A stretch of 64,000 nt of DNA from Cruorifilaria tuberocauda (GCA_013365365.1 JABVXU010000109.1:83737-147736); one strand, 5' to 3'. Positions 51,135 to 63,313 are shown, counted from the stretch's first letter. The notes: generated from the letters alone by a model not told the origin. Translations and numbers: made by a program.

Positions 51135-54100
51135 TCACTTATTCCCTTTAATTCGAGCATCATTCAACTGTGAATTTTCTTCCGAATCTTCTACCGGGAA
51201 TTGTTTATAAACTTTCTGCAAAATAAATGATTAATAAATTAAACAGACAAAAATAACAAAGATTTGAAATTTCCATTTTCTTTTTTCACCAAAAATTACT
51301 TTCTAGTGTATTGAAATTTGAGTTATATTGTTGTATTGACAGAACATCTATTGTCTTCTCACTTTTCAATCAAATTTTGCTTGATTTGAAATATCCAAAC
51401 TTTTAGTTTTTCCTAACCTCAAAAAGACAAGAGAGAAGAGAAACTTTTGAATATTTGTTGCATTATGAAGATTGATAAGTTATCAGTGATAAAAATGCAT
51501 TTATCATAAAGAGTAACAAAAAATCATACAGTTTCACTGTTGCTTGGAACTCGTGAAAGGAAATCGAGAAGCTCGTTATTTGGAATAAAATTTGGATTGC
51601 GTAATTTTTTCGTGAATTTGTTAATACCTGAGCTATCAATTAAGCAGAAATAATTTAGGAATATTAAATAAAGCTTGTAATTTTATTATTTCAGTTTTAT
51701 TGAAATGATACTTTTATTATTTTACTAGACTTTTAAGGAAGTAAAATTAAATATTTTAGACTGAAAGAAAAAACTTTTTGAAATTTTTCAAATTTAAAAT
51801 TAAAAAAATAAATTAATCGCTTACCCCAAATCATAATGATCCATCTTAATGGAACAAAATAAAGTAAAATGGTAATAACTGAAAGCGTTACTATAGCTAA
51901 CGTCGAAAGATACGGTTGAGTGAAATTAAATGTACTGAAAATCATGTACTGTAAGTTATGTTTATCATATCCAACTACTATAAATAGAAAAGAAGTAGTG
52001 AATGAAAGTAAAAATTTGATAAATTTTTTAAAAATTAAAAATTTAGTCAGTTTCGGACTTTCTGACTCGCTCCAATAGCGACGCGCTAAAATCCATCATA
52101 TTTTGTACTTTCGCCATTATGTCTTGTAAAGTGTTGAAACGTTCACGCATTGACGATGACGACTGTCCACTCTACGTGAAAAAAATTTTCATAAAAGGAT
52201 TAATAAATGTCATGGAAAGGAAGATCAGATAGATATCTGTGTTGAGAATAGCAATCCGTAAAAGCAGTTAGCAAATGCTCCAATTTTTTTTCATTACTTT
52301 ATCAACATCTTTCAAATGTTTTTCTTAACTTTAATTTTTAAATTATGTTTGAAATTATTTCCAAATAAATTTAAATTATTAGATGATAAATAAATTATTA
52401 GATTATTACCGTATCATTGGTTTCAGATTCTTCCTCAGATTCTGAAAATGACTTCACCCTATTCGTATTGCTTTTATTTGATCCGAAATGTTTGATTTTG
52501 TGAGGTCGAAGAAAGAAAACTAATATGATTATTGGGATATGATGAATATGGAAGAAATACACAAATATTATAAATAGCTGAAAAAGTAGTAAATTAAAAT
52601 ACAAAATTTTTTAAAGCGATCGTTAAGTCATCTATTCATTCCATTAAATTTTGGTAAATATCGGTTTCATTGAAATTCAGAACTTTCCATTTTCAGTGGA
52701 AAAATGAAAAGTTCATTTTGTCATATGACCTTACTACCTGTTTGGTTTCAAAGCAATAAAAAATGAAATTTGATTATTCCAAGACTTTTTATGCTTCTTC
52801 AAGCTTCCAAGAATCACTTTATGAAGAACTATGCCGTCAATCATATAAAATACGAATTGCGTTTTAGGTTTAATGATTACTTTCAATAAAACAAAAAAAT
52901 TTTTAATTATTTAAAAAACTAATAGAGTCATTACTGTTGATAAGAAAAGTCGAGTATCGATGATGATAACCTGCATAACAACTTGTTTTTAGAATGCAAC
53001 ACATTTCTACTCTCCTACAGGAAATCAGAATGTTAAGAGACTGTCCAATCAATCTTTAAAACCTGAAATTAAAAATTTAAAATAAACTTGCTTACTACGA
53101 ATGCAAACAAAGAGCGCATCGGTGAATCCCAGTCGAAACAACTCTGCACATAATCTCGAATTTGTACCAAAACAGAAATAAATTCTCTAAGTCTGGAAAT
53201 ATTTAGTCTATCTCATCATAATGAGAGAATGTTGGCAGCTTAGACTTTGCTAAAACATGATCGGATATATTGTTGGAATGTTTTTGATTTATTAGATTGA
53301 AACATTTGAAGATTCTGTTCAATTGAGTTTATTCAGAAGACTTGCTGAAATAACAGGCTTGTTGCATGAAGTCATATTTCACTTCACTTCTCGTATCAAT
53401 CCATGTTATCATCTACTGATAGTAAAATTCTTATTTCCTATCCTATGTATCAAAATTTTGCTAACCTTGAGTAACTATTCATGAAAAGACGTCGTTTAAA
53501 TTTTGGATCTGTCTGTATATATTTGCGTTCTCGTGGAGTGAAAGTACGAATTGCTGCACGTATCTATCAAAGATTAGTATTTCAGAAGTATCAAGTTGGG
53601 ATTGAAGAGAGGTATAGGAAAGTTGGAACACTTTGCATTCTGTATAGCTTAAAACATGATGTCAATGTTGTTAAATTGCTTATAAATTCTCCGTGCTTCT
53701 AAGTTCGTATAATAAATAAGAAAACATGCAATGATGATTTATATCCTAGAAATTACCGGATTCCAGATGACATCCATTTCCAGCAATATTTGACCCTTAG
53801 CTCGTGTTCTCAATTTTCGATCTTTTAATGCATACCATTTTGATTCGCGATTTTGAATCTGCAAGGAAATGATAATGAAATGATACAGTGATAACTAGTC
53901 CGATCTTTTTCCCTTCCATTTTTCATTCATATTTTCTGTAAACAATAACTTTCGGTACTACCTGTAATAGTGGAATTGCAATTTTACCCAAAAATTCAGC
54001 TTTCTTGTTTGGATCTTCATCATAAATTGTCAATTCAAGTATCGAATGAATATCCTTCACCGCACTAAAATATTTTAAAGAACTAAATCATACTTTAATT

Positions 54101-57100
54101 GAATCAGCGATACCTGTTCATATCATTGAAATGTAGTTGATTAATCGCATGAAGGTGAAAATCGAAATTGTAGTATGTATGGATAAAAATCCAGAAAAGA
54201 GAATATATATGAAATGATAGAAATGAAACGTGTACAACGTGAAAATCTTGTTCCATTCCGGATTCACTGTTTTATATTCCGTATGTGTTTGCAACAATGC
54301 ATTCACCAACTCAACCACCACAAATGGATTACTTTTATTCATCGCATCAATTGATGCTAAGTTCCGAGCACGAAATACTGTAATATCGTCATTTGCATTT
54401 ATCTACTTCATACACTTTTGTGCAAATACGTGTGTGCGTGGGCATGCGTAAGTAATGATGAATGTGAGGATGACTTTTTGTTTACACGCGCCATTGTGAT
54501 TAACCTAAGTGAATTATCAATGAAAATTAGTTTGATAAATTAATCTCAAATTATATTCATCTAAGGAAGTTTACCTTTAACAGTTAGAAAGCCAATGTCA
54601 CGGAAGGATTCATACGTTCTCCGTAAACTCTATAAATATTTAATATGACAGTAATCTCATTAGATGTACTGAAATTCCTTAGAAATATTATATTTCTTGT
54701 CTGAAAACCGGTTTTTAATACTTCGAGAAATTTTTATGTTATCATTTCGTAATAATAGAAAATTCTTATCAAATTATATAAATCTTCAAAATGTAAGTGA
54801 AACTGACATATTTATCGATGATAGCATTCCTTATATCATCACCGGAAAAATCAGACAGATCAACGACTGTATCAGTAGACGATGTACCTGTTATCGATAT
54901 GAGAATATGAATGGAACCTGGGAAAAGATATTTTATAGGGAAAAGGCAGTTACCGATATTTTTATCGTTCCTATTTTCCATTCCATATTTAACTTGCATT
55001 TTAATTCCTGATAATATTCCTTGTTAGTTAAAAAATTGTTAAAATAGCCGAAATCATCCACATTATTCTCTTCCTAATACTAAAATTGCCTTTGGCTATT
55101 AATGATAAATTAAATTAGATTTGAAACGAATTAAAATCTGATTTAAATCTGCGTGATATTCACAGTTTTCATCTACGATTACTTGTTTTTCAAAGAAGTA
55201 ATCATAATTTCTTTTTTCTTCCACGACTATCAGAAGAGCGCAGAACAGGAAAGCAAAATCATACCTGTATCACGATCAAGTTCACAGATCATCTGATTCG
55301 GAGTTTCCTTCTCCAGCTTGTTTAAATCTAAGCTGCATCTGAAATGTTCAGTAAATCAGTTATGTTCCTTTAACAGTTTCTTCATTCGTTACCTTACGAA
55401 TACCGTAACAAATAAACCGATTTCGAGTTGGAAATAAAAATATTTCTAAATATTTGCTCAACTATTATTGTTTATTAATAAATATGCAATAACATCTTTA
55501 CTATTAATTAAATCGTTACCTTAATTTCTCATTGTATACACTGAACCGCTTGATTAATTGGCTTTTTTCTGAACTTTAATAAAAGGCAAACTCCCTACAT
55601 AAGTCCCTACGTAAGTAATTAAGTTCCAGTAATATTAGTATTCTTGTTTCAAAGAAATCGACAACAAGAATAAAAAAATGAAAATGATAATAATGAAATT
55701 TAAATTCAATAATTTTTTCAAATTTATTTCTATTCTGAGTTTTTTCAATAAATTATTGCCTTCTTCACACAGTCAAATTTCAATATCATCATCTTAAATT
55801 TTATTTGATTTTAAGGAAAGTAAATGTGATTTGATTGTGATTTATCGCGCGATAAACAATAAACATGAATAAATAGCTTATTGAACCTTCCAATACTCGA
55901 ATTCGTTTTCTTATCAATAACCATCATTTCAAGTATATGTTTCGGTTCATCAAACAAATGAAGATCGAACTGCTCCAACCATTTTGGATTAATACTCCGT
56001 ACTACAGGCTATAAATTTGGTAAATCTCTTATCAGGGTTTGTTACTGGTTCATTATCATATTTGAGAGAGAAGTTCATTTCTCTCGAGATCACTTAATTA
56101 AGAAAGAAAGTTAATAACTAAAAATTTTTGTTGATGACAACATGATAAGTAAATGTAATTTTACCCTGCTCTTATATTTCTCACTTCCAAGTTTAAATTT
56201 TACGAACGGATCCGGAAAGCTACTTTCTGAGCTATCTGACATTGCTAAATTTCTCCCTTCGATCAAAACAATGTTCACAATTGATGACCAAACTTGTGTC
56301 ACTGTAAAGTAATTTTACTAATTCATTTTTAGAAACAAAAAAACAAAGAAGAGAAATAAGCTTTAGAAAATGAGATGAGAGAACAGTTTTCGAAAAATCA
56401 AAGCTGCGCAAATTTAGGAACTCATCAAATTAATATTCATTAATAAATAAGCAAAACGAAGAGAGAAAACTGAACAAAATTGAAGTTAACATACTTTTTT
56501 GAGGTGTCTTTTTCGATCGTTCACAAATTATTCCACGCGTTGCCTTTTTTAAGAACTATAATCAAATTAAATTCACTTTATCAAGTAAGACTTCGCTTCT
56601 CTCTTTTCGGATTTATATTTAATTTTCAAGAAAACACTCTTTTACCTCATCCTTTTCACTAGCAGTTAGCGGAGAAATTGTTACCATAACATCAATCTCA
56701 CCCATATTTTCATTATTGCCTTCTTCCCGTAGTTTCAATTTCATTATTGTCATCCTAAATTTTAATTTTCTTACTTATCATTAATCTATAAAATGATGTT
56801 TTTAATTTTAACTCTTAATTTATACTTATGAGTAACTCACTGAAAAAGTCTTAATTGACTGAGATCAATGATAGCGCCACCCATGTAATCATCGGTTGCC
56901 CAGCGATCATAATCATATACGTCTACACAGATTGGCGTGGTGGGATCGTCTATTAATAGTGTAAATTCTTCTTCCCAAATTGGATTTAAGCATTTATAAA
57001 TTGTTGAGCTTTTGAAATAAGTTCGATTTTTATACTTAAATTTAACGTATGGATCACTGCTTCCTGTAAAATCAGGTTGAAAAATCAGCCTTCTTTGTAA

Positions 57101-57729
57101 TTTTCTAGAAAAGCATGGGAAATTTAATTAATCTACCAAAAATTAAGAGATGATACTAATCGTTCGAATGTTTCGAATGGATTTAAATTGACCTGAAGCA
57201 TCTCGAATAGCCAAATGATGCCCTTCTTTCAAACATATCCGAACCGAAAATGTTACGTACGCTTCCAGATTTGAACCATTCTCCGGAACGCTATCCTTCT
57301 GTTCGTTTGTTCTCTGAGAAGAAAATGGTATGTTACTCAGAGAAAGTATTTGAATTACATAAATTCCCTTCTCAAACAATAAGAAACGTCTTCGAAAACA
57401 TGAATTCCTTATAAAAGGTTCGTAATCAGTAATTTATTTTTTAATTATACCTAGGGATAATGCAATACTTCGTTAGAACATGAAATCGTTTCCTTCAAGG
57501 AAATTCAATTCTATGGCAATGAAATCATTCTATGCTTGTATTTGTTTAGGAAGATGTGAAGATGTTGAAAAGAAGAAAAGAAAGATGAAACGCTTACAGA
57601 TGACGTAAGTGAAGTGGACAGTACGTCAACAGCTTTATCAGTTGAAGTATCATCTTTCTTTTTCACTTTTTGATTTCGTCCTTCACCGAATTCTCGCTTG
57701 AAAACACCTCTTAGCAACGATGAACTCAT
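51135..57729 (-). CDS. mctp-1: MCTP: multiple C2-domain and transmembrane-region protein
   Basis: Nineteen exons: 57729-57598, 57313-57193, 57063-56841, 56754-56660, 56301-56165, 56008-55887, 55338-55265, 54917-54808, 54629-54575, 54377-54236, 54064-53962, 53858-53757, 53563-53466, 53186-53096, 52577-52410, 52171-52059, 51934-51825, 51627-51530, 51215-51135. All phases fit, giving 724 residues. Three C2 domains: A (about 60-170; [27 protein letters not shown]), B (about 195-300; [18 protein letters not shown]), C (about 350-470; [41 protein letters not shown]). Two hydrophobic segments follow ([39 protein letters not shown]), then [11 protein letters not shown] and [12 protein letters not shown], as in animal MCTPs. 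Family members sit in ER or vesicle membranes and act in Ca2+-dependent trafficking and synaptic homeostasis. The donor of exon 4 (56660) was chosen for phase; a stronger GTAAAA site nearby breaks the frame. Confidence 0.93.
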
Positions 57730-57735
57730 TGCAAC

Positions 57736-57745
57736 CTGTAGGTTA
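57736..57745 (-). promoter_or_regulatory. Putative trans-splice acceptor of the MCTP gene
   Basis: Minus-strand AACCTACAG lies six bases before the ATG. The short gap and the lack of an in-frame upstream exon suggest a spliced-leader acceptor, though a 5' UTR intron is possible. Confidence 0.45.
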
Positions 57746-60049
57746 AATAATAGTTTCAAGCTTTATACATACACTGTTCCAACAATTTCGAGCAATCCTA
57801 CGAAAAATTGCAAAAAATACAAAACTGTCTTTTTTCATAGAATTTTCAACTACTTTTTCTCTTATCTAATTTCTACTTGAAGCTATTCTCTTTTTACTTT
57901 GTTCAGATCAAAATTAACAAAATTTCATTTCATTTTCTCCGTTACCTTTCACACTCATATCAATATTAGAATTTTGCTTATTAGAGGCTGAATCATTTCT
58001 TATCACCCCCAAAACTGAGAAATATTTTGCAAATTGTCTTTTGTAAATGCAAAACAATTGAAGTAACTGATAATTCTATCTTAAATTCTTCTCCGTTTCT
58101 TATGTTCTCATTGCAGCTTAGAAAGTTTTGCATTAATAGTAATGAAATAAAGAATTTGAATTAGTCGTATTTGATGGAAATGATAAATTAGAACTATTAA
58201 ATTTAAATTATTTTACTTATAATTATTACACTAATATACAACAGTAATGGTAATATTTAAAATTATTATTATGTAATATTTCATATAATATCAAAAGAGC
58301 TTTATTATTCTTTAACAATTTTTATGAAACGAATAAAAGAAATTTAAAATTTAAGCCAAAAACTACTTTTCTTTGGAAAAAAAATTATAATTATTAAGAA
58401 TGTGGAGAGAGCAAAAGAGGAAGAAAAGCAGGATACTGTTGATTAGCAATATGATACAGTTCGATTCTAATCATCTTGTGAAATTTGAAAGATTATTTAA
58501 CTAATAACATATAACAATAAAACAATAAACAGTATTAATAAATTTTATTTTGACTACAACATTTCAAGTTATAACTTTCATACTTAATCAGAGATATTAC
58601 TATCTTTATTTCATGGAAAAGAAGAAATTATATTTAAAAGCATGATTGTTTCATATTTTTATAAGAAAAATTAAAAGAAGGGAATTTGAATGAAAACAAA
58701 ATGAAGGAAGAGAAGTGAAAACAAGCTGTCGATTAAGCAAGAATGATAGCATCCATCAGGAAACGCATACCATATTTGAACAACTGTTCCAACATTTCAA
58801 TTCGAAACGAATCAATGGGAAAGATGGAAAAAACTGTTTAATATATCAATGAAAGTTATAAACATAAGTATACTCTAGAATGGCGTAATTATAATTTCCT
58901 TTTTTCCCTTATGATATTAATGTAAAAATGTACCTGAAAGATGATAGAAAAGAAGAAATAAAAACAAGTAAAAGGTGGACAAAAATTGAATATAAGTGGT
59001 TAATTACCATGATTACTTTTATCTTTGTTTGAAATTAAAATATTGCATATCTTTTAATCTCAGAATTAATCATACATAGCTTGAACATTGCTACGATTTC
59101 TGTTAGCAAACGTATGATCCTGGAAAGCTTACCTCTTAGCTTATTTCGATTAAATCATTGCTATTGCAGTAGCCATGATGGATTGTATTGAAGCAAAGCT
59201 TGATGCCAACAACTTCTTCATTTCTTGTTCTTTTTTTATTTTAGAAAATTAAACCGAAGATTTGAAATTTCAAATAATCACAGAAAGTATATAAATATAT
59301 ACTTTTTCCAAAAAAAAAATTTATAAATTCTGAAATAAAAACATATATTATTTGACGATTAGAAATTCATTTTAAGAATATATCAATAGCACAACTTCAT
59401 CAGACTGAAAAATTTAGTAATTATGAAATGATAGCAGATATCTATCATTTAATCACATGCATAATGACATTAGTGGTTATCTTTTTAGCGGCTCTCGCAG
59501 AATTATCCTCAATGTAACCAAAATTGGAATAATTGAAAATTGCAAATCAAAAGGCAAAAAGAAACAACTAACCCTTAGAAAGGACAACAGATTACTTATA
59601 ATCTAAGAATGAAAAACTAATGAATACATTGTCAATTAAAGAATTAACGCTATATTTATCATTTCGCCGCATGTGAAAATTGATAGAATAATATTTTAAA
59701 GAACAAACAAACAAATTGGTTGAATTATAATTTGCTTTCGTATTAGCTAATTGTGAAGAAAAATGTATTGGAAGCATTGCACTGATAACATTAACTAATA
59801 GTATTATGCAATTCCCGTTTGATTGCAATAGAACTGGAAATATTTCATTTCAAAATTAGTGAAATTTCGAGTTTTTCGATTTTGATAATAACACTTTGAA
59901 TCAAAAATATGCTATTTCAGGCCAACGAATACCATGGAAAGAATACGTAAACGATAGGTTGACGTAAACAAAAACAACCAAAACAAAGAAGAGCAATATT
60001 ACTGAGAGAGATTTGGATATCTCGGAGATATTTTCTCGCTTGTTTGCTT
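57746..60049. other. Intergenic region between MCTP and the mini-collagen gene
   Basis: Very AT-rich, with scattered short frames and no recognisable domain, RNA gene or repeat family. It probably includes the MCTP promoter and the collagen 3' UTR. Confidence 0.5.
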
Positions 60050-60406
60050 CTATCCTCCATTTATTCCTCTTATTCCGTATGGTCCAAGTCTTCCTTTTGC
60101 CCCTTTAACTCCCGCATTTCCTTGCATTCCTGGCACACCTCTATTTCCCGCTGGTCCAGGTGGACCTTGTTCTCCTATTGGTCCTTCATCTCCTGGAGGA
60201 CCGCGCTCTCCCGGATCTCCCTTTACACCTTCTCGCCCTATAGGGCCTTGAAGTCCTGCTGGTCCTTGTAATGGGCCGCAAGTCTGAAAAATATACTTGG
60301 ATATTTGCCTTTAAATATGATCTTTTTCATTAAAAAACTATATTAATGAACTTACTCGGACTATAGTAACGACGCAAACCAATGGAAAGATAATGGAAAG
60401 GTGCAT
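60050..60406 (-). CDS. Small secreted collagen-like protein, 94 residues
   Basis: Two exons on the minus strand, 60406-60356 and 60283-60050, with a canonical 72-bp GTAAG...CAG intron at phase 0. Residues 1-17 ([17 protein letters not shown]) form a signal-peptide-like hydrophobic start. After TCG-PLQ come about 23 uninterrupted Gly-X-Y triplets, beginning [20 protein letters not shown], running to the stop. Nematode cuticle collagens are usually near 300 residues with an N-terminal cuticle-collagen domain, two or more Gly-X-Y blocks and Cys clusters; none of these is present. It could be a real mini-collagen, a truncated recent derivative of a larger gene, or the 3' part of a gene whose upstream exons are lost. 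An acceptor 13 nt upstream of the ATG supports an independent transcript. A decayed copy lies at about 63.04-63.19 kb. Confidence 0.7.
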
Positions 60407-60419
60407 TGATAATAATAAT

Positions 60420-60429
60420 CTGAAATCGA
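60420..60429 (-). promoter_or_regulatory. Putative trans-splice acceptor of the mini-collagen gene
   Basis: Minus-strand ATCGATTTCAG, a near-ideal nematode acceptor, leaves only ATTATTATTATCA before the start codon. This suggests spliced-leader addition and that exon 1 is genuinely the 5' end of the message. Confidence 0.55.
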
Positions 60430-60850
60430 TTATATCGCAAAATGATTGAAATTCTCAAATATACGCGATCACTTCAAGATTTGTAAAAAGTGGAAGAGAA
60501 AAAAGACATTTAAGGTATTTAATGATATAGAAGATCACTCAACAGAATAAGTGTTTATAGGTTGAAATTTTTTCCTGTTTATGAGCAAATTATAACTAAT
60601 AGATCAGAATTTGAATTCCATTTGAAGAATTGTAATTTTGAAATGTGTGGAACAAAAAGTAATTATTTGGTAGAATACAGAAATTCTATCGAAAAAAATG
60701 TGATACTTCGGGTATAAGATTTAAATTGAAATTTGATGAAGCGGATTCTGAAAAAAGATCTTCCATTTATAATAGAAAGTAGAATATCTGATATGAATCA
60801 TTCCGGAATACATAAAACAAAGAAACATCTCAGGAATTTCTTGTAAAATG
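60430..60850. other. Upstream flank of the mini-collagen
   Basis: AT-rich sequence between the mini-collagen gene and the left inverted-repeat arm. Nothing further recognised. Confidence 0.4.
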
Positions 60851-62147
60851 GTTGTGTCGAATGCAACACAATGCAGCATTAAATGATTAGCGAGAGTATT
60901 TATGAAAGCTGTCGGGAAACAGAAGAAACTTTATAAAATCATTCACATGATCATATGTATAATTAGCATGTATGCTTGTTACAAAAATTAGTGAATGTTA
61001 GCCATCACTCTTTCTGATAGGAATTATATGCTTTGTTTATTCCTGTGATTTGCAAGAGGAATGCTGCAGTGATCATATTTGAAGATCAGAAAATTCTTAA
61101 TTTCCATCGATTCCTTATAAAAATTCTTTTCCATACACCTCCGTTCTCTATTGAATGGCCAATTTTCTTTCGTTAATTCAACTAAGTTTTCCGAGCAACT
61201 CCTAAAAAAAGGAATAAGTTTTTTTTTCCATTATCGAGTTAGTTTTTCAACAGGGTTAACAAATATTTTTACCAATCCGAGTCTTATCACTCACATCCTT
61301 CTGGATCTCAAATCACTTCAATTTACATCGATTACGTTTTATGATTTCCTTAAACCAAATCACTCAATTCCAGTATCCAATCCATTTCTGCACAAACGAA
61401 CGGACCAATTTTATTCTTCATATCATTCGATATTTTCTGTCTCCTACAAGCCAGACGAAGATCATAGCCACTTATCAAGATGAAAAGCCGTCCTGAATTA
61501 CAGACTGCGAAGTTTCCCGATAAAAGCTAAACAAACCTTTTTGTAGGATGATTTAAGATGAACGAAAGGAAGATTTGATCAATTGATAGAAGAAGATCAA
61601 TGGTTGTTGATGGACAATCCGAGGAACAGATGGAAGAACAAGTTTTGAATCCTCGGGGAACATAAGCGATTTGGGATTCCGGTTATCTACACATTGATCA
61701 TCCTATAATAATTTCTCATTCTTTGAAGCTAAATATTTTGATAAACTTAGTTCAAGCATTGTGGGTATGACAATCAATGTGTTTTGGTGTATAAGCTGGT
61801 GAAGAAAATTTTCAATAGTTTTAGCGGTTACGCGCGACGTACGGAGAAATGGTATGCGTCATTATGATTGCGTATTTGCGTCTATCGAAGGATTGAAAGT
61901 TCTGTTTCGGACCGACTGCGAAATGGAAGAATATAAAATTCAAAGCACTGATAAAAACGATCACAAAGGAGGAAATTATCTCTAACAATTCTGTTATGAA
62001 AATCTTTTCGTTGTTAAAGTGCTTTGCAGATCTTTTACTGGCGCATATCAGTTATTCCACCGAAACCGATCTCATTCATAAATCTTCCGATTTATACTAC
62101 TCCGCACTGTTGAACCTCCAGAAGGACCAGACTGTCTTCAGAATGAC
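60851..62147 (+). repeat. Left arm of a large inverted duplication
   Basis: Aligned by eye, 60851-60910 and 61523-62147 are about 90% identical to the reverse complement of 63314-64000. The match ends sharply after CTTCAGAATGAC. The other end runs past the window edge, so the true length is unknown. The 612 bp between the two matching blocks are absent from the right arm and look like an insertion (listed separately). A frame from 61996 (MKIFSLLKCFADLLLAHISY...) is conserved in both arms. Confidence 0.85.
60911..61522. mobile_element. MITE-like insertion within the left arm, about 610 bp
   Basis: The segment interrupts sequence that is contiguous in the right arm. Its ends carry the perfect 9-bp inverted pair TCGGGAAAC (60912-60920) and GTTTCCCGA (61512-61520). 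It is flanked by direct AAAGCT hexamers (60905-60910 and 61523-61528), of which the unoccupied right arm has one. That is the structure of a non-autonomous DNA transposon with a 6-bp target duplication. It contains a frame at 61151-61483 (110 codons) with no recognised transposase motif. Deletion from the right arm between short direct repeats is the alternative. Confidence 0.55.
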
Positions 62148-63039
62148 AATGCAAAGTGTAATTTTCCGGTATGGCAAGCAAATAACTGCCACAATTCCAA
62201 ATCACCTTTAATACCGAAGAAGAGGCAGGCAATCGGAATGGTAGGTCGTTCTTCGCTTGGTCCCTTTTATTCTCAAATGAAATCCAAATTTCATTATATT
62301 ACTATATACAGCTATAGTAATAGAATCTTAAAGGTTCCTACTTCTTTCATAATTATTCATTTCTTCCACTTTATTTTCATATATTATTCTGTTGTCTCAA
62401 CTTATTTAATTAACACTTCCTTCCTATTTCATATAATATTCGTCCCTTACTCCAAATCCGATGACTTCAATTTTGCTTCATCTGTCCGTACTTGAAGTAA
62501 ATTTTAAGGTCAATATTACTGATTGTTTATCATACCTTCAGTAATAATCCTTCTTTAGTCCCTTAACACAATAAACTGTTCCGGTACATCATTATTTCTA
62601 ACCAATATCTACGTTGTCATTATCCGTATTTCCAAAGTTTACAGAAAGTTTTCGTGAAATTTTTGCTATCTTAATTCATTTCGGATCACTTTGTACACTC
62701 CTGCTAAACTTTACCTACTGAAAGAGGAAACAAAACTCCCAATATCATAATTATTGCAATAATTGATGCAAATGGCTCAGCTTGCATTAATTTGCAGCGC
62801 ACAAAGATACGAAAGCATTTGAAGCTTTTCAAAAGGGAAACTGGAAGTTTGGTTCTTGAAATTTCACGAAAATAATTCCACAGTGGCAAATTTGAAGTTC
62901 AAAAATATAATAGAGTTTTGTTTTACAAAATCCGAATTTCATATCCTAATGTCTATAAAGAAATTTTTCTAAGGGTTTTGTGATATTTTGTGACATTTAC
63001 AACAGGTTGGTGTGAAGAAAAGCAAATAAAAAGACTGAT
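62148..63039. other. Spacer between the inverted arms
   Basis: AT-rich. A minus-strand frame at 62889-62704 ends in a hydrophobic stretch (FASIIAIIMILGVLFPLSVG) just before a GTAAAG donor-like site, but no partner exon was found. No other feature is supported. Confidence 0.4.
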
Positions 63040-63190
63040 ATCAGTGAGGATGACTATTTCGATATCTCTGACAAATTCCATTGCCTGTTATTTTTATCTT
63101 CTCTTTGCTTCTACTGGGCCTCGATCTTTTTCATCCCTCGAAATCCTTGTCGTCCTTCCACTCCTTATCCAAGTGGTCCTGTATTTTATT
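63040..63190 (-). pseudogene. Decayed copy of the mini-collagen 3' end
   Basis: The minus strand reads GPLG, a stop, then GVEGRQGFRGMK followed by loss of the Gly-X-Y pattern and another stop. Beyond it comes TAGAAGCAAA...GAGATATC sequence resembling the 3' end and 3' UTR of the gene at 60050. It is on the same strand as that gene and is followed, as the gene is, by a copy of the GAATGCAACACAATGC unit. It is therefore best read as a truncated, inactive tandem copy. Confidence 0.5.
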
Positions 63191-63203
63191 CTTTACACAT
63201 ATG

Positions 63204-63257
63204 GAATGCAAAAAAATGCAACATTAAACGATTCTTGACGAGATCTATGAAAGCTAA
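63204..63257 (+). repeat. Third copy of a roughly 52-bp unit (direct to 60859, inverted to 63992)
   Basis: GAATGCAAAAAAATGCAACA...TATGAAAGCTAAA matches 60859-60910 in the same orientation and 63941-63992 in the opposite one. With the last copy it bounds the right arm as long inverted termini. It is separated from the start of the arm match by about 55 unmatched bases. Confidence 0.7.
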
Positions 63258-63313
63258 ATGACCCTTTTATGCAATGACCTAGAGTGAACAGAAGGAAAAT
63301 TCGGTTGACTAAT

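Noticed and set aside
53481..53702. Plus-strand frame of 73 codons
   Set aside because: Antisense shadow of the MCTP exon 53563-53466, whose minus-strand reading [15 protein letters not shown] is conserved in the family.
54697..55011. Plus-strand frame of 104 codons
   Set aside because: Overlaps the MCTP exon 54917-54808 on the other strand; composition follows from the AT-rich flanks.
60044..60271. Plus-strand Ser/Trp-rich frame of 75 codons
   Set aside because: It is the complement of the Gly-X-Y collagen exon.
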